Below are positions 50,015 to 58,823 of a stretch of DNA of 64,000 nt, piece by piece (positions within the stretch are counted from its first letter, which is position 1; each line of letters begins with the position of its first letter). Location: positions 8,342 to 72,341 of the forward strand of contig NZ_VDLV01000036.1 in NCBI RefSeq assembly GCF_013608025.1, read 5' to 3'. The DNA is from Pseudomonas brassicacearum subsp. neoaurantiaca. Lineage in GTDB: Bacteria > Pseudomonadota > Gammaproteobacteria > Pseudomonadales > Pseudomonadaceae. The notes under the pieces are model-generated. The model saw nothing but the letters and a program-made list of their open reading frames with translations. It made no database searches and was not told the DNA's origin. The position numbers were made by a program, and so were the translations under genes.

Positions 50015-51172
50015 ATGAACATCACCACCTTTGCCAAACGCCTTTGCCTGCTAGTCCCGCTGCTTCTCTCTCCGGCCGCGTTCGCGGTCGAGATGATGCC
50101 TTCGCCTCCACAACTGGCGGCCAAGGCCTACGTCCTCATGGATGCCAGCAGCGGCAACGTGCTGGTGGAGAACAATGGTGACCAACGCCTGCCACCGGCC
50201 AGCCTGACCAAGCTGATGACCGCCTATATCGCCACGCTGGAAATCCGTCGTGGCCAGATTGGCGAGAACGATCCGGTCACCGTCAGCGAAAATGCCTGGC
50301 GCACCGGCGGTTCGCGGATGTTCATCAAGGTCGGCTCGCAAGTGACCGTCAGCGATTTGCTGCACGGCATCATTATCCAGTCCGGCAACGACGCCAGCGT
50401 CGCCCTGGCCGAGCACATCGCCGGCAGCGAAGATGCGTTCGCCGACATGATGAATAAAACCGTGGCCGACCTGGGCATGACCAACAGCCACTTCATGAAC
50501 CCGACTGGCCTGCCGAACCCTGAGCACTACTCGTCGGCTCACGACATGGCGGTGCTGGCCCGTGCAATCATCCACGAAGACCCGGCGCACTACGCCATCT
50601 ACTCCCAGAAGGAGTTCTTCTGGAACGGCATCAAGCAGCCTAACCGCAACCTGCTGCTGTGGCGCGACAAGACGGTTGATGGCCTGAAGACCGGTCACAC
50701 CGACGAAGCTGGCTACTGCATGGTGTCTTCGGCGGTGCGCGACGGCATGCGCCTGATCGCCGTCGTCTTCGGCACCAGCAGCGAAGTGGCCCGTGCTGCC
50801 GAGACCCAGAAGCTGTTGACCTATGGCTTCCGTTTCTTCGAAACCCAGACCTTCTACCAGAAGGGCACCGAACTGGCCCAGGCCCAGGTCTGGAAAGGCT
50901 CGACCAACCAGGTCAAGGCCGGCCTGGCCCAGGACCTGACCATGACCTTGCCTAAAGGCCAGCTCAAGAAGCTCGCTGCCAGCATGACCATGAATCCGCA
51001 ACTGACCGCGCCGATCGCCAAGGGCGACGTCATCGGCAAGGTCGAAGTCAAACTGGAAGACAAAGTGGTGCACAGCGCCGACCTGATCGCGCTGGACGCG
51101 GTCGAGGAAGGTGGTATCTTCCGCCGCATGTGGGATAGCATCCGTCTATTCTTCTACGGCTTGTTCAACTGA
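50015..51172 (+). CDS. dacA: D-Ala-D-Ala carboxypeptidase (PBP5/6)
   Basis: A 385-residue low-molecular-weight PBP. The signal peptide ends AAFAVE; SxxK is PPASLTKLMTAY, SxN is IQSGNDASVALAE, and KTG is DGLKTGHTDEAG. The C-terminal beta domain and amphipathic tail (IFRRMWDSIRLFFYGLF) anchor it to the inner membrane. It trims pentapeptides. The 167-bp upstream gap has a CTGCC-TTCG-GGCAG hairpin at 49976-49989 that may lie in its leader. Confidence 0.96.
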   Translation: MNITTFAKRLCLLVPLLLSPAAFAVEMMPSPPQLAAKAYVLMDASSGNVLVENNGDQRLPPASLTKLMTAYIATLEIRRGQIGENDPVTVSENAWRTGGSRMFIKVGSQVTVSDLLHGIIIQSGNDASVALAEHIAGSEDAFADMMNKTVADLGMTNSHFMNPTGLPNPEHYSSAHDMAVLARAIIHEDPAHYAIYSQKEFFWNGIKQPNRNLLLWRDKTVDGLKTGHTDEAGYCMVSSAVRDGMRLIAVVFGTSSEVARAAETQKLLTYGFRFFETQTFYQKGTELAQAQVWKGSTNQVKAGLAQDLTMTLPKGQLKKLAASMTMNPQLTAPIAKGDVIGKVEVKLEDKVVHSADLIALDAVEEGGIFRRMWDSIRLFFYGLFN

Positions 51173-51190
51173 TTTCGAGTGTTGACCTGC

Positions 51191-51221
51191 ATGGCCCCGT
51201 TCCTTTCCGGCACGGGGCCAT
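51191..51221. terminator. hairpin after dacA
   Basis: ATGGCCCCGT and ACGGGGCCAT form a perfect 10-bp stem 18 bp past the stop. The T-run is poor, so some read-through to ybeD-lipB is likely. Confidence 0.6.
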
Positions 51222-51254
51222 GTTCGTTACCACGGCTTGCGAGGCCGTTACGCC

Positions 51255-51530
51255 ATGACAGACTCTGAAGTAAAGGCGCCAAAGATCGAATTTCCCTGCG
51301 CGGATTATCCGATCAAAGTAATCGGCGACACCGGTGTGGGGTTCAAGGACAAGATCGTCGCGATTCTTGAGAAACACGCCACCGTTGACCTCAAGACCCT
51401 GGCCGAGCGCCAGAGTACCAACGGCAAGTACACGACGATCCAGTTGCACATCATTGCCACCGGCCAGGAACAGCTCTACGACATCAATAGCGAGCTGCGA
51501 GCGACCGGTTTCGTGCACATGGTGTTGTGA
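51255..51530 (+). CDS. ybeD: YbeD family (DUF493) protein
   Basis: A 91-residue ferredoxin-like small protein (IEFPCADYPIKVIGDTG, YTTIQLHIIATGQEQLYDI). Its location before lipB is conserved in gamma-proteobacteria; a regulatory role in lipoate metabolism has been proposed but is unproven. The stop overlaps the lipB start. Confidence 0.95.
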   Translation: MTDSEVKAPKIEFPCADYPIKVIGDTGVGFKDKIVAILEKHATVDLKTLAERQSTNGKYTTIQLHIIATGQEQLYDINSELRATGFVHMVL

Positions 51531-52177
51531 TGCCGGGCACGCTGGGCTTTCGCGAGCTGGGCACGATGGCTTACGAGCCGGTCTGGCATGCCATGCAACG
51601 CTTCACGAACGAACGCGGCGATGCTGCGGGTGACGAAGTCTGGCTGGTCGAACACCCGCCGGTGTTCACCCAGGGCCAGGCGGGCAAGGCCGAGCACTTA
51701 TTGCTGCCGGGTGACATCCCGGTGGTGAAGGTCGACCGGGGCGGGCAGGTGACTTACCATGGTCCCGGCCAATTGGTTGCCTACCTGCTGCTGGACGTGC
51801 GCAAGCTGGGATTCGGCGTGCGCGAGCTGGTCACGCGCATGGAGACGTGCCTGATCGAACTGCTCGCCAGCTACGGTGTGGCCGCGGCGGCCAAGCCGGA
51901 TGCACCGGGCGTGTACGTCGACGGGGCGAAAATCGCCTCCCTCGGCCTGCGGATCCGCCATGGCTGTTCGTTCCACGGCCTGGCGTTGAACGTGGACATG
52001 AATCTTGAACCGTTCCGACGGATTAATCCCTGTGGCTACGCAGGGCTGGCGATGACCCAGCTGCGCGATCACACAGGATCGATTGAATTTTCCGAGGTAA
52101 GTGCCCGGCTGCGCGCGCAGCTCGTCAAACACCTCGACTATGCTGAGCAGACGACCCTCACGGGCGGAATCGACTGA
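51530..52177 (+). CDS. lipB: octanoyl-[acyl carrier protein]:protein N-octanoyltransferase
   Basis: A 215-residue enzyme that moves octanoate from ACP to lipoyl domains. DRGGQVTYHGPGQLVAYLL, GAKIASLGLRIRHG (catalytic Lys) and RINPCGYAG (catalytic Cys) are all intact. Starts at ATG 51530 in a TGATG overlap with ybeD; lipA follows after 1 bp. Confidence 0.97.
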   Translation: MPGTLGFRELGTMAYEPVWHAMQRFTNERGDAAGDEVWLVEHPPVFTQGQAGKAEHLLLPGDIPVVKVDRGGQVTYHGPGQLVAYLLLDVRKLGFGVRELVTRMETCLIELLASYGVAAAAKPDAPGVYVDGAKIASLGLRIRHGCSFHGLALNVDMNLEPFRRINPCGYAGLAMTQLRDHTGSIEFSEVSARLRAQLVKHLDYAEQTTLTGGID

Positions 52178-52178
52178 T

Positions 52179-53201
52179 ATGACTACTGATGCAGTGCAAA
52201 CCATGATCCCGACGCAGGACGTCACCGAACGTCCGGCCCCGCGTGCCAAGGTAGAGGCCGGCGTCAAGCTGCGCGGCGCCGAGAAGGTTGCACGCATTCC
52301 GGTCAAGATCATCCCCACCACCGAATTGCCGAAGAAACCCGACTGGATCCGCGTGCGCATCCCGGTTTCCCCGGAAGTCGACCGCATCAAGGCGCTGCTG
52401 CGCAAGCACAAGCTGCACAGCGTCTGCGAAGAAGCCTCCTGCCCGAACCTGGGCGAATGCTTTTCCGGCGGCACCGCGACGTTCATGATCATGGGCGACA
52501 TCTGCACCCGTCGCTGCCCATTCTGCGACGTCGGCCACGGTCGTCCGAAGCCATTGGACGTCAACGAGCCGGAAAGCCTGGCGATCGCCATTGCCGACCT
52601 GAAACTCAAGTACGTGGTCATCACCTCGGTGGACCGCGATGACCTGCGCGACGGCGGTGCCCAGCACTTTGCCGACTGCATCCGCGAAATCCGCAAGCTG
52701 TCGCCGAACGTGCAACTGGAAACCCTGGTGCCGGACTACCGTGGCCGCATGGACATCGCCCTGGAAATCACCGCCGCCGAGCCGCCAGATGTGTTCAACC
52801 ATAACCTGGAAACCGTGCCACGCCTGTACAAGGCCGCGCGTCCGGGTTCGGACTATCAGTGGTCGCTGACCTTGCTTCAGCGCTTCAAGAAGATGATGCC
52901 GCATATTCCGACCAAATCCGGCTTGATGCTGGGCCTGGGTGAGACCGATGAGGAAGTCATCGAAGTCATGAAGCGCATGCGTGAGCATGACATCGATATG
53001 CTGACCCTCGGCCAGTATCTGCAGCCTTCGCGCAGCCACTTGCCGGTGCAGCGTTTTGTACACCCGGATACCTTTGCCTGGTTTGCCGAGGAGGGGTACA
53101 AGATGGGCTTCAAGAACGTGGCTTCGGGGCCGTTGGTGCGGTCTTCGTATCATGCGGATGAGCAGGCCAAGTTGGTCAAGGCTGAGCTTTTGGGTAGCTG
53201 A
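52179..53201 (+). CDS. lipA: lipoyl synthase (radical SAM)
   Basis: A 340-residue enzyme inserting sulfur into octanoyl domains. Auxiliary cluster CEEASCPNLGEC, radical SAM cluster CTRRCPFCDVGHG and C-terminal cluster Ser in PLVRSSYHADE are present. The N-terminal 60 residues form the usual pseudomonad extension. Completes the lipoate operon; the about 1-kb repeat zone follows. Confidence 0.98.
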   Translation: MTTDAVQTMIPTQDVTERPAPRAKVEAGVKLRGAEKVARIPVKIIPTTELPKKPDWIRVRIPVSPEVDRIKALLRKHKLHSVCEEASCPNLGECFSGGTATFMIMGDICTRRCPFCDVGHGRPKPLDVNEPESLAIAIADLKLKYVVITSVDRDDLRDGGAQHFADCIREIRKLSPNVQLETLVPDYRGRMDIALEITAAEPPDVFNHNLETVPRLYKAARPGSDYQWSLTLLQRFKKMMPHIPTKSGLMLGLGETDEEVIEVMKRMREHDIDMLTLGQYLQPSRSHLPVQRFVHPDTFAWFAEEGYKMGFKNVASGPLVRSSYHADEQAKLVKAELLGS

Positions 53202-53216
53202 TCCGTTTTTTGCGTA

Positions 53217-53457
53217 ACGGCGGCTGATGGTTCCGCCCTTACGGCGGGTCACTTTTTTCAGACGCCAAAAAAGTAACCAAAAAGGCTTTGCCCCCACCAC
53301 TCGGTGCCTCGCCTAGGCTCGGCATGCCTAAACGAAGGCCTTGCTCCGTGGGCCCGCCGCGATGGGCCATCCATGGCCCTGCGCGGCTAACCCGGCATCC
53401 ATGCCGGGTTACCCACTGCGCAATACCTTCGTTCAGCCATCGTGGTTAACGGGGCGT
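53217..53457 (+). repeat. long intergenic repeat, left (direct) arm
   Basis: About 240 bp whose inverse is at 53907-54145 with strong similarity, including CACTCGGTGCCTCGCCTAGG and CCGCGATGGGCCATCCATGG. It contains an inner hairpin AACCCGGC-ATCCAT-GCCGGGTT. No frame in it looks coding. It resembles the long non-coding repeat class seen in P. fluorescens-group genomes; I cannot name it. The unique remainder of 53458-53530 holds only short AGCAAA-like repeats. Confidence 0.85.
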
Positions 53458-53530
53458 TCCAGATCAGAAGCAAAAGCAAAAGCGAGGCGGCCTTAGGGCC
53501 GACCTGGTTCCTGATGGATCGCATATCCCC

Positions 53531-53620
53531 TGTGGGAGCGAGCCTGCTCGCGAAGGCGGTGTGTCAGTTTGCGGTGATGTTGGGCGTACTGGCCTCATCG
53601 CGAGCAAGCTCGCTCCCACA
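53531..53620. repeat. REP family A pair, tandem copy 1
   Basis: An inverted pair whose loop words (AAGGCGGTGTGTCAGTTTGC) recur in the next element 133 bp on. Confidence 0.9.
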
Positions 53621-53663
53621 TTGTTCTGCGGTGTATGTGCAAATTGTGTCTGCTGGGATCAGA

Positions 53664-53751
53664 AGTGGGAGCGAGCCTGCTCGCGAAGGCGGTGTGTCAG
53701 TTTGCGGTGATGTTTGTGTACTGGCCTCTTCGCGAGCAGGCTCGCTCCCAC
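53664..53751. repeat. REP family A pair, tandem copy 2
   Basis: Near-copy of 53531-53620 including the loop, so the pair duplicated as one unit. Confidence 0.9.
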
Positions 53752-53795
53752 GAGGTTTTGCGGCGAACTGCATCGGTTGGCTCCTGAAGATCCAT

Positions 53796-53826
53796 TGTGG
53801 GAGCGAGCTTGCTCGCGATAGCGGTG
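53796..53826. repeat. REP family A, single copy
   Basis: A direct-oriented word without an inverse partner. Confidence 0.88.
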
Positions 53827-53875
53827 GTTCAGCTACACATATTCTGGCTGATGCCCCGCTGTTGCTGTTGCTTTG

Positions 53876-53905
53876 GATCTTGATCTTGATCTTGATCTTG
53901 ATCTT
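53876..53905. repeat. hexamer tandem repeat (GATCTT)5
   Basis: Five exact copies immediately before the right arm of the long inverted repeat. Confidence 0.95.
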
Positions 53906-53906
53906 G

Positions 53907-54145
53907 GCGCCCCGTTAAACCACGCTGGCCGAACGCAGGCCTTGCGCAGTGGGCATCCCGGCATGGATGCCGGGATAGCCGCGCAGGGCCATGGATGGCC
54001 CATCGCGGCGGGCCCACGGAGCAATGCCGGAGTGAGGGCATGCCGAGCCTAGGCGAGGCACCGAGTGGTGGGGCAAGAGCGTTTTGCTTACTTTTGCGCT
54101 TCTCAAAAGTGAGCCGCTGTAAGAGCGGAACCGCCAGCAGCCGTG
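53907..54145 (-). repeat. long intergenic repeat, right (inverted) arm
   Basis: Inverse of 53217-53457. The arms match best in the central about 150 bp and are more divergent near their outer ends (the run toward the flanking genes). Confidence 0.85.
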
Positions 54146-54189
54146 ACCGCAGAAACGGATATTCACACGATCAAAAAACCGGAAAACCC

Positions 54190-55116
54190 ATGACCCCACA
54201 CCACCCCGTCCCAGCACTCCCAAAAGAAGGCCTGATCGGAGTAATCGCCCCCGCAGGCCCCGCCCCCCTGGACACGGAAAAAGCCACCCAATGGATGCGC
54301 GCGAGGGGCCATGAACTGCGAATCTTCCCCGGCGTCTACGAAAAAGACAGCTACCTCGCCGGCCCCGACGAAGTACGCCTCAACGACCTCCACGCCGCAT
54401 TCTCCGACCCAGAAGTAAAAGCAATCATCTGCCTACGCGGCGGCTACGGCACCCCACGTCTGCTCGACCGCATCGACTTCGACCTCATCAAGCGCAACCC
54501 CAAGCCATTCGTAGGCTACAGCGACATCACCGCACTGCACCTCGCCATCAGCCGTTACGCAGGCTTCGTGACCTTCCACGGACCGCTGCTCAACGCCGAT
54601 CTACTGGGCGACAAAGAACCCCCGACCGTCACCTCATTCTTCAGCCTGCTACGCGGCCAATTGAAGGCTGGCGACGCACTGAGCCATCCCGCAGCGTATC
54701 CGCTGACCACCGTCGAGCCGGGCGTCGCCCACGGCCGTTTGCTGGGAGGCAACTTGTCGATGATCGCCGCGACCATGGGCACGCCTTACCAAATCGACGC
54801 CGAAGGAGTGATCCTGTTCATCGAAGACGTCAACGAACCCCTGTACCGCATCGATCGCCTGCTGACCCAACTGCGACTCGCGGGCACGTTGGCGAAATTG
54901 CGCGGTGTGTTGGTGGGCGATGTGGCGGGCGTGGATGTCGAGGCGCTGAACCGGCTGTTCAAGCAGACTTTTGAGCCGTTGCAGATCCCCGTGTTATCCG
55001 GTTGGCGCAGCGGGCACTGCGATCCGAACCTGACCTTGCCCATGGGCGCGTTGGTGAGGCTGGATGCGGGGGAGAAGCAGTTGGTGTTGGAACAGGATGT
55101 GGTGGTCGGGCGCTAA
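54190..55116 (+). CDS. LD-carboxypeptidase (S66 family, LdcA/MccF-like)
   Basis: A 308-residue serine peptidase that removes the terminal D-Ala from recycled tetrapeptides; MccF relatives cleave microcin C. LRGGYGTPRLLDRIDFDLI holds the nucleophile-region glycines, FVGYSDITALHLA the Ser, and GRLLGGNLSMIAATMGTPY and FIEDVNEPLYRIDRLLTQL the Glu and later part. ATG 54190 is chosen because similarity begins at once. The first three quarters use C-ending codons; from about 54880 G-ending codons dominate. Confidence 0.9.
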   Translation: MTPHHPVPALPKEGLIGVIAPAGPAPLDTEKATQWMRARGHELRIFPGVYEKDSYLAGPDEVRLNDLHAAFSDPEVKAIICLRGGYGTPRLLDRIDFDLIKRNPKPFVGYSDITALHLAISRYAGFVTFHGPLLNADLLGDKEPPTVTSFFSLLRGQLKAGDALSHPAAYPLTTVEPGVAHGRLLGGNLSMIAATMGTPYQIDAEGVILFIEDVNEPLYRIDRLLTQLRLAGTLAKLRGVLVGDVAGVDVEALNRLFKQTFEPLQIPVLSGWRSGHCDPNLTLPMGALVRLDAGEKQLVLEQDVVVGR

Positions 55117-55140
55117 TCATCTAGCGACTGTGAGTCAGTC

Positions 55141-55210
55141 TTCGCGAGCAGGCTCGCTCCCACATTCGACCGAGGGTCCCCTGTGGGAGCGAGCCTGCTC
55201 GCGAAAGCGG
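55141..55210. repeat. REP family A, two copies in outward order
   Basis: Fills the convergent gap between the LD-carboxypeptidase and the transglycosylase gene. Confidence 0.9.
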
Positions 55211-55229
55211 TAGCCGCCATACGGCTGAC

Positions 55230-56552
55230 TCAGCGGCTACGCAACGCCTCCAGCAACTGATGCGTCGGATACCCATCCGCCGGCCAGCCAAACGATTGTT
55301 GCGCGCTGCGGATCGCCTTGCGGGTGTTGGCGCCGATGATGCCGTCGGGGTTGCCCGCGTCGTAGTTGTGCTTGCCCAGCAGCGTCTGCAATTCGATACG
55401 TTCGCTGCGGCTCAGCGGCAAATCTTCCTTTGGCCACTGCCCGTAGACCAGGCCTGCGCCGTTGAAGCGCTCCGACAACAGCCCAACCGCCAGTGCGTAG
55501 GACGACGAGTTGTTGTATTTGAGGATGGCGCGGAAGTTATCGAATATCAGGAACGCCGGGCCGCGATGGCCTGCCGGAAGGAGGAGGGATGCCGAGAGTT
55601 GCTTGTCGTCCGGGGTTATCGGCAGGCCGCCGTATTCTGAAACGCCCAGTCGCTCCCATTCGGCGACAGGCTTGCGGATCGTGCCATCGGCCAGCGTGTA
55701 GTCGAAGCCTTCGTTGAGCGAGACCTCGAACCCCCAGCGTTGACCACGCTGCCAGCCGGAGCTCTGCAAATAATGCGCGGTCGAGGCGAGGGCATCGGTT
55801 GAGCTGCCCCAGATATCGCGGCGACCATCACCGTCAAAATCCACCGCATGGGTGTTGTACGTGGTGGGAATGAACTGGGTCTGGCCCATGGCACCGGCCC
55901 AGGAGCCGAGCATTTTTTCCGGTGTGATATCGCCCTGTTGCAGGATCTGCAGCGCGGCGATCAGTTGGGCATGGGCAAATGCCGGACGCCGGCCTTCATA
56001 GGCCAGGGTCGCCAGGGAGTTGATGACGGACTTGGTGCCCTGGAACTGACCGAAATTGCTCTCCATGCCCCACACCGCCACCAGCGCCGCGCGATCGACG
56101 CCATAACGCTGTTCGATGTTTTGCAGGACCTGGGCATTCTGTTGGATCAGGCTCTTGCCTTTATTGACCCGTAGCGGCGACAACGCGCCATCGAGGTATT
56201 CCCACACGGGGCGAGTGAATTCCGGCTGGCTGCGATCGGCCTTGATCACGCTCATGTCCGGGCTGACACCGATAAACGCACGATCGAACAGGTCGGCACG
56301 GATTCCGGCGGCCAGGGCCTCCTTGCGAAACCCGGCCTGCCATTCAGCGAAGGTCTGGGTCGGTACGATGTCCAGGTCTTCGCCAGTGGGCACAACAGGC
56401 GGCACGATGGCCGGTGCGGTCACGACGGGAGCTGTCTGGAGCGGTTGGGCGTCGGCGGCCGTAGGTTTTTCGGCGCAGGCGACGAGCAGGGCGACGCTTG
56501 TGGCAACAATCATTTGGCGCAGTGGCCAACGATGGGAAAGACAGAAGGGCAT
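55230..56552 (-). CDS. lytic murein transglycosylase, MltB family with PG-binding domain (SltB3-like)
   Basis: A 440-residue lipoprotein (lipobox LVAC near residue 26). The MltB-type catalytic domain has Glu in VAVWGMESNFGQFQGT and GSWAGAMGQTQFIPTTYN. A C-terminal PG_binding_1 domain (LQTLLGKHNYDAGNPDGIIG...QQSFGWPADGYP) targets murein. It is the second MltB-family enzyme in the window, differing from the 47812 protein by the C-terminal domain. Confidence 0.93.
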   Translation of the reverse strand: MPFCLSHRWPLRQMIVATSVALLVACAEKPTAADAQPLQTAPVVTAPAIVPPVVPTGEDLDIVPTQTFAEWQAGFRKEALAAGIRADLFDRAFIGVSPDMSVIKADRSQPEFTRPVWEYLDGALSPLRVNKGKSLIQQNAQVLQNIEQRYGVDRAALVAVWGMESNFGQFQGTKSVINSLATLAYEGRRPAFAHAQLIAALQILQQGDITPEKMLGSWAGAMGQTQFIPTTYNTHAVDFDGDGRRDIWGSSTDALASTAHYLQSSGWQRGQRWGFEVSLNEGFDYTLADGTIRKPVAEWERLGVSEYGGLPITPDDKQLSASLLLPAGHRGPAFLIFDNFRAILKYNNSSSYALAVGLLSERFNGAGLVYGQWPKEDLPLSRSERIELQTLLGKHNYDAGNPDGIIGANTRKAIRSAQQSFGWPADGYPTHQLLEALRSR

Positions 56553-56624
56553 GCACGGGTCCAGAAATACAAATCAGGTGCCGACCTTAACATGCGAAAG
56601 GGGCGTAGGGCTTGTCTGGGTGTT

Positions 56625-56789
56625 TCAAGCCGCCAGAAAGCAAGAAGCCTCCCAGTTGTCAGACTGGAAGGCTTCGCGGCGGTAGCTGCCCTTGCCCTTG
56701 GCGGGTCGTTCCTGGCGGCTGCGGAACAAGGGTTGGGCGACGATGGATTTGGCCTTGTTGGGGCCATGCTTGGATGGCTTTTTGCTCAT
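56625..56789 (-). CDS. arfA: alternative ribosome-rescue factor A
   Basis: A 54-residue basic protein: MSKKPSKHGPNKAKSIVAQP, LFRSRQERPAKGKGSYRR, then EAFQSDNWEASCFLAA. It matches ArfA, which recruits RF2 to ribosomes stalled on non-stop mRNA when trans-translation fails. The 3' coding part contains GCCTTCCAGT-CTGA-CA-ACTGGGAGGC, a 10-bp hairpin with one G-U pair. In E. coli such a stem in arfA is cut by RNase III to give a non-stop message whose truncated product is active and which is degraded through tmRNA. The C-terminal residues past the stem are hydrophobic, as in E. coli. Confidence 0.88.
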   Translation of the reverse strand: MSKKPSKHGPNKAKSIVAQPLFRSRQERPAKGKGSYRREAFQSDNWEASCFLAA

Positions 56790-56914
56790 GATCGGATCTC
56801 TCGCGGGGTGGTTTTGCGGGGGAAATCATGGGGCAGGACTGGGGTTTTGTCCAGTCCCTGCATTGCGTAGGAAGTTTCAAGGATGGGTAAGGGACATTGT
56901 GGCTGGGGCGCATT

Positions 56915-57006
56915 TGTGGCGAGGGAGCTTGCTCCCGCTGGGCTGCGCAGCAGCCCCAAAAAACAGGGCCGCTACGCGCCCCAGCGGGAGCAAGCTCCCT
57001 CGCCAC
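56915..57006. repeat. REP family B, inverted pair
   Basis: Between the holA 3' end and the arfA 5' end; the rest of the gap must hold the arfA promoter. Confidence 0.92.
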
Positions 57007-57050
57007 AAAAAGCATCCTTGACACAAAAATCTGTTGCCTGGAAAAGAGGT

Positions 57051-58088
57051 TTATTCCGCAGGTAAAGGCAGCCGTTGACCCGCCATCAACAACGACAACC
57101 GACTGAGGCTCATCCACGGCGAGCCGGCAGCCTGGCCCTTGATTTGCGCATCGATGCGCTGGGCTTCCAGCAGCAGTTGTGCCCAGCGTGACGCCGAATA
57201 CCGTTGCAGCGCTTTGCTCATCAGCGGTTTGCGTTTATCCCACACGGGCGGACGGGCTTGGCTGAAGGCCTTGTCCAGGGGGACGCCCTGGCTGTATTGC
57301 AGCGACAGATTGGCCAGCAGCCGCAGCTCCCGGGCCAAGGCCCAGAGGATCACCGGTGGCTCGACGCCTTCGCCCCGCAGGCCTTCGAGCATGCGCAAGG
57401 CGTGGGCGGCTTCGCCGTTGAGGATCGCATCGGTCAGCCCGAAGACGTCGAAGCGGGCGCTGTCGGCCACGGCGGCCTGGACCGTTTCCACGGTGATCTG
57501 CCCGCCCTCGGCCATCAGCTTGAGCTTTTCTATTTCCTGGGCGGCGGCCAGCAGGTTGCCTTCGACCCGGGCGGCGATCAATTCCACCGCGTCCTGGCTG
57601 GCCGACAGCCCGGCCTGGGACAGGCGCTGGCGGATCCAGCTTGGCAATTGGCTCACATCCACTGGCCAGATCTGCACGAACTGGGTCTGCGGTCCTTCGA
57701 CCAGGGCCTTGCCCCACTTGGTTTTCTGCGCGCTGCCGTCGAGCTTAGGCAGGCTGATGAGCAGCACCGTGTCTTCGGCCGGTCGCGAGCAATATTCGAT
57801 CAGCGCGGCGGCGCCTTTGTCACCGGGTTTGCCTGACGGCAAACGCAGTTCCAGCAGGCGTTTCTCGGCGAACAGCGACATGCTTGCCCCGGCCTGCAAC
57901 AACGTACCCCAGTCAAAACTGGCGTCGGCGGCGAACACCTGGCGTTCGTCGAAACCTTGCTGGCGAGCGGCGGAGCGGATGGCGTCGGCGGCTTCCTGGC
58001 ACAGCAGCGGGTCATCGCCGCTGATGATGTAGACCGGCGCAAGGGCGCCTTGCAGGTGTTTGCCGAGTTGAGCGGGAGCGAGCTTCAT
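57051..58088 (-). CDS. holA: DNA polymerase III delta subunit
   Basis: A 345-residue clamp-loader wrench subunit: LAPVYIISGDDPLLCQEAADAI, AQEIEKLKLMAEG, DVFGLTDAILNGEA and a C-terminal RQPL-like helical domain. It opens the beta clamp. ATG 58088 is chosen since MKLAPAQLGKHL is the family start; AGGAG-like bases are weak. It lies 39 bp after lptE, as in other pseudomonads. Confidence 0.95.
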   Translation of the reverse strand: MKLAPAQLGKHLQGALAPVYIISGDDPLLCQEAADAIRSAARQQGFDERQVFAADASFDWGTLLQAGASMSLFAEKRLLELRLPSGKPGDKGAAALIEYCSRPAEDTVLLISLPKLDGSAQKTKWGKALVEGPQTQFVQIWPVDVSQLPSWIRQRLSQAGLSASQDAVELIAARVEGNLLAAAQEIEKLKLMAEGGQITVETVQAAVADSARFDVFGLTDAILNGEAAHALRMLEGLRGEGVEPPVILWALARELRLLANLSLQYSQGVPLDKAFSQARPPVWDKRKPLMSKALQRYSASRWAQLLLEAQRIDAQIKGQAAGSPWMSLSRLSLLMAGQRLPLPAE

Positions 58089-58127
58089 AGGAGAAGGCGA
58101 GCGGGGCGCCAAGGCGCCCCGCAAGGC

Positions 58128-58733
58128 TTATTCCGCTGGGATTTGCATTGGCGACTGTTGCGGGGTTTCCGCCTCAGCCTTGCGTGCTGCTTCCAGTGCG
58201 TCGGCTTCTTGCTTGGCCTTGGCGTCAGCGGTCTGCTGCAATTGCTCCAGCTGACCTGGGCTCAACTGCTGCAGGCGCAGCATCATCCGCTGGACCATGT
58301 CGCGACGCATCTCTTCGCGCACTTCGCTGGACTCCTGGTCGGAGCCGGTGATGTTGTTGCCGTCATGCAGGTAGACCTTCTGCACTTGCAGCTTGTCGTC
58401 CAGCAGCACCAGGTTGTTCCGGCCGCGGATTTCATAGTTCAGCACGTTGTTCAGCTCGTACTCGGCGGAACGACCGGCGCCGGCATAGCTCAGGCTGCGC
58501 TGGCTTTGCTGCTCACGGGTCAAGACCAGCTTGTACGGGGCACCGTTGTAGACCTTCACACCGCTGTCTTCCAGCGAGTCGCGCAACGCTTTTACTGTTT
58601 CGCCATAAGCATCACGGGCGCTGAGGTCCAGCTCGGTGATGGCCAGTTCGGTGGTGCCGGTGCCGCGCAGCTGGAAGCCGCAGGCGCTCAACAGGACCGC
58701 GAGGCCCATCACCAGCAGATTACGTTTGATCAT
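58128..58733 (-). CDS. lptE: LPS-assembly lipoprotein LptE
   Basis: A 201-residue outer-membrane lipoprotein (lipobox LSAC then GFQLRG, the hallmark) that plugs LptD. The C-terminus is a Gln/Ala/Glu-rich charged tail (ADAKAKQEADALEAARKAEA) typical of Pseudomonas. GGGAG before ATG 58733 fixes the start. leuS-lptE-holA is a conserved operon. Confidence 0.96.
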   Translation of the reverse strand: MIKRNLLVMGLAVLLSACGFQLRGTGTTELAITELDLSARDAYGETVKALRDSLEDSGVKVYNGAPYKLVLTREQQSQRSLSYAGAGRSAEYELNNVLNYEIRGRNNLVLLDDKLQVQKVYLHDGNNITGSDQESSEVREEMRRDMVQRMMLRLQQLSPGQLEQLQQTADAKAKQEADALEAARKAEAETPQQSPMQIPAE

Positions 58734-58823
58734 CTTGTTGCTCCCCTTGAAACCCATGGGCCGGTCGTGCGGCCCCGCAGGTCATGTTCGGCGCCGGACC
58801 CGTGGCCCGGTCGCCCGGTCCAA

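Noticed and set aside
53531..53826. Possible CRISPR array from regularly recurring 20-25-mers
   Set aside because: The repeats are inverted REP words with palindromic cores and duplicated, not unique, spacers; there is no cas gene.
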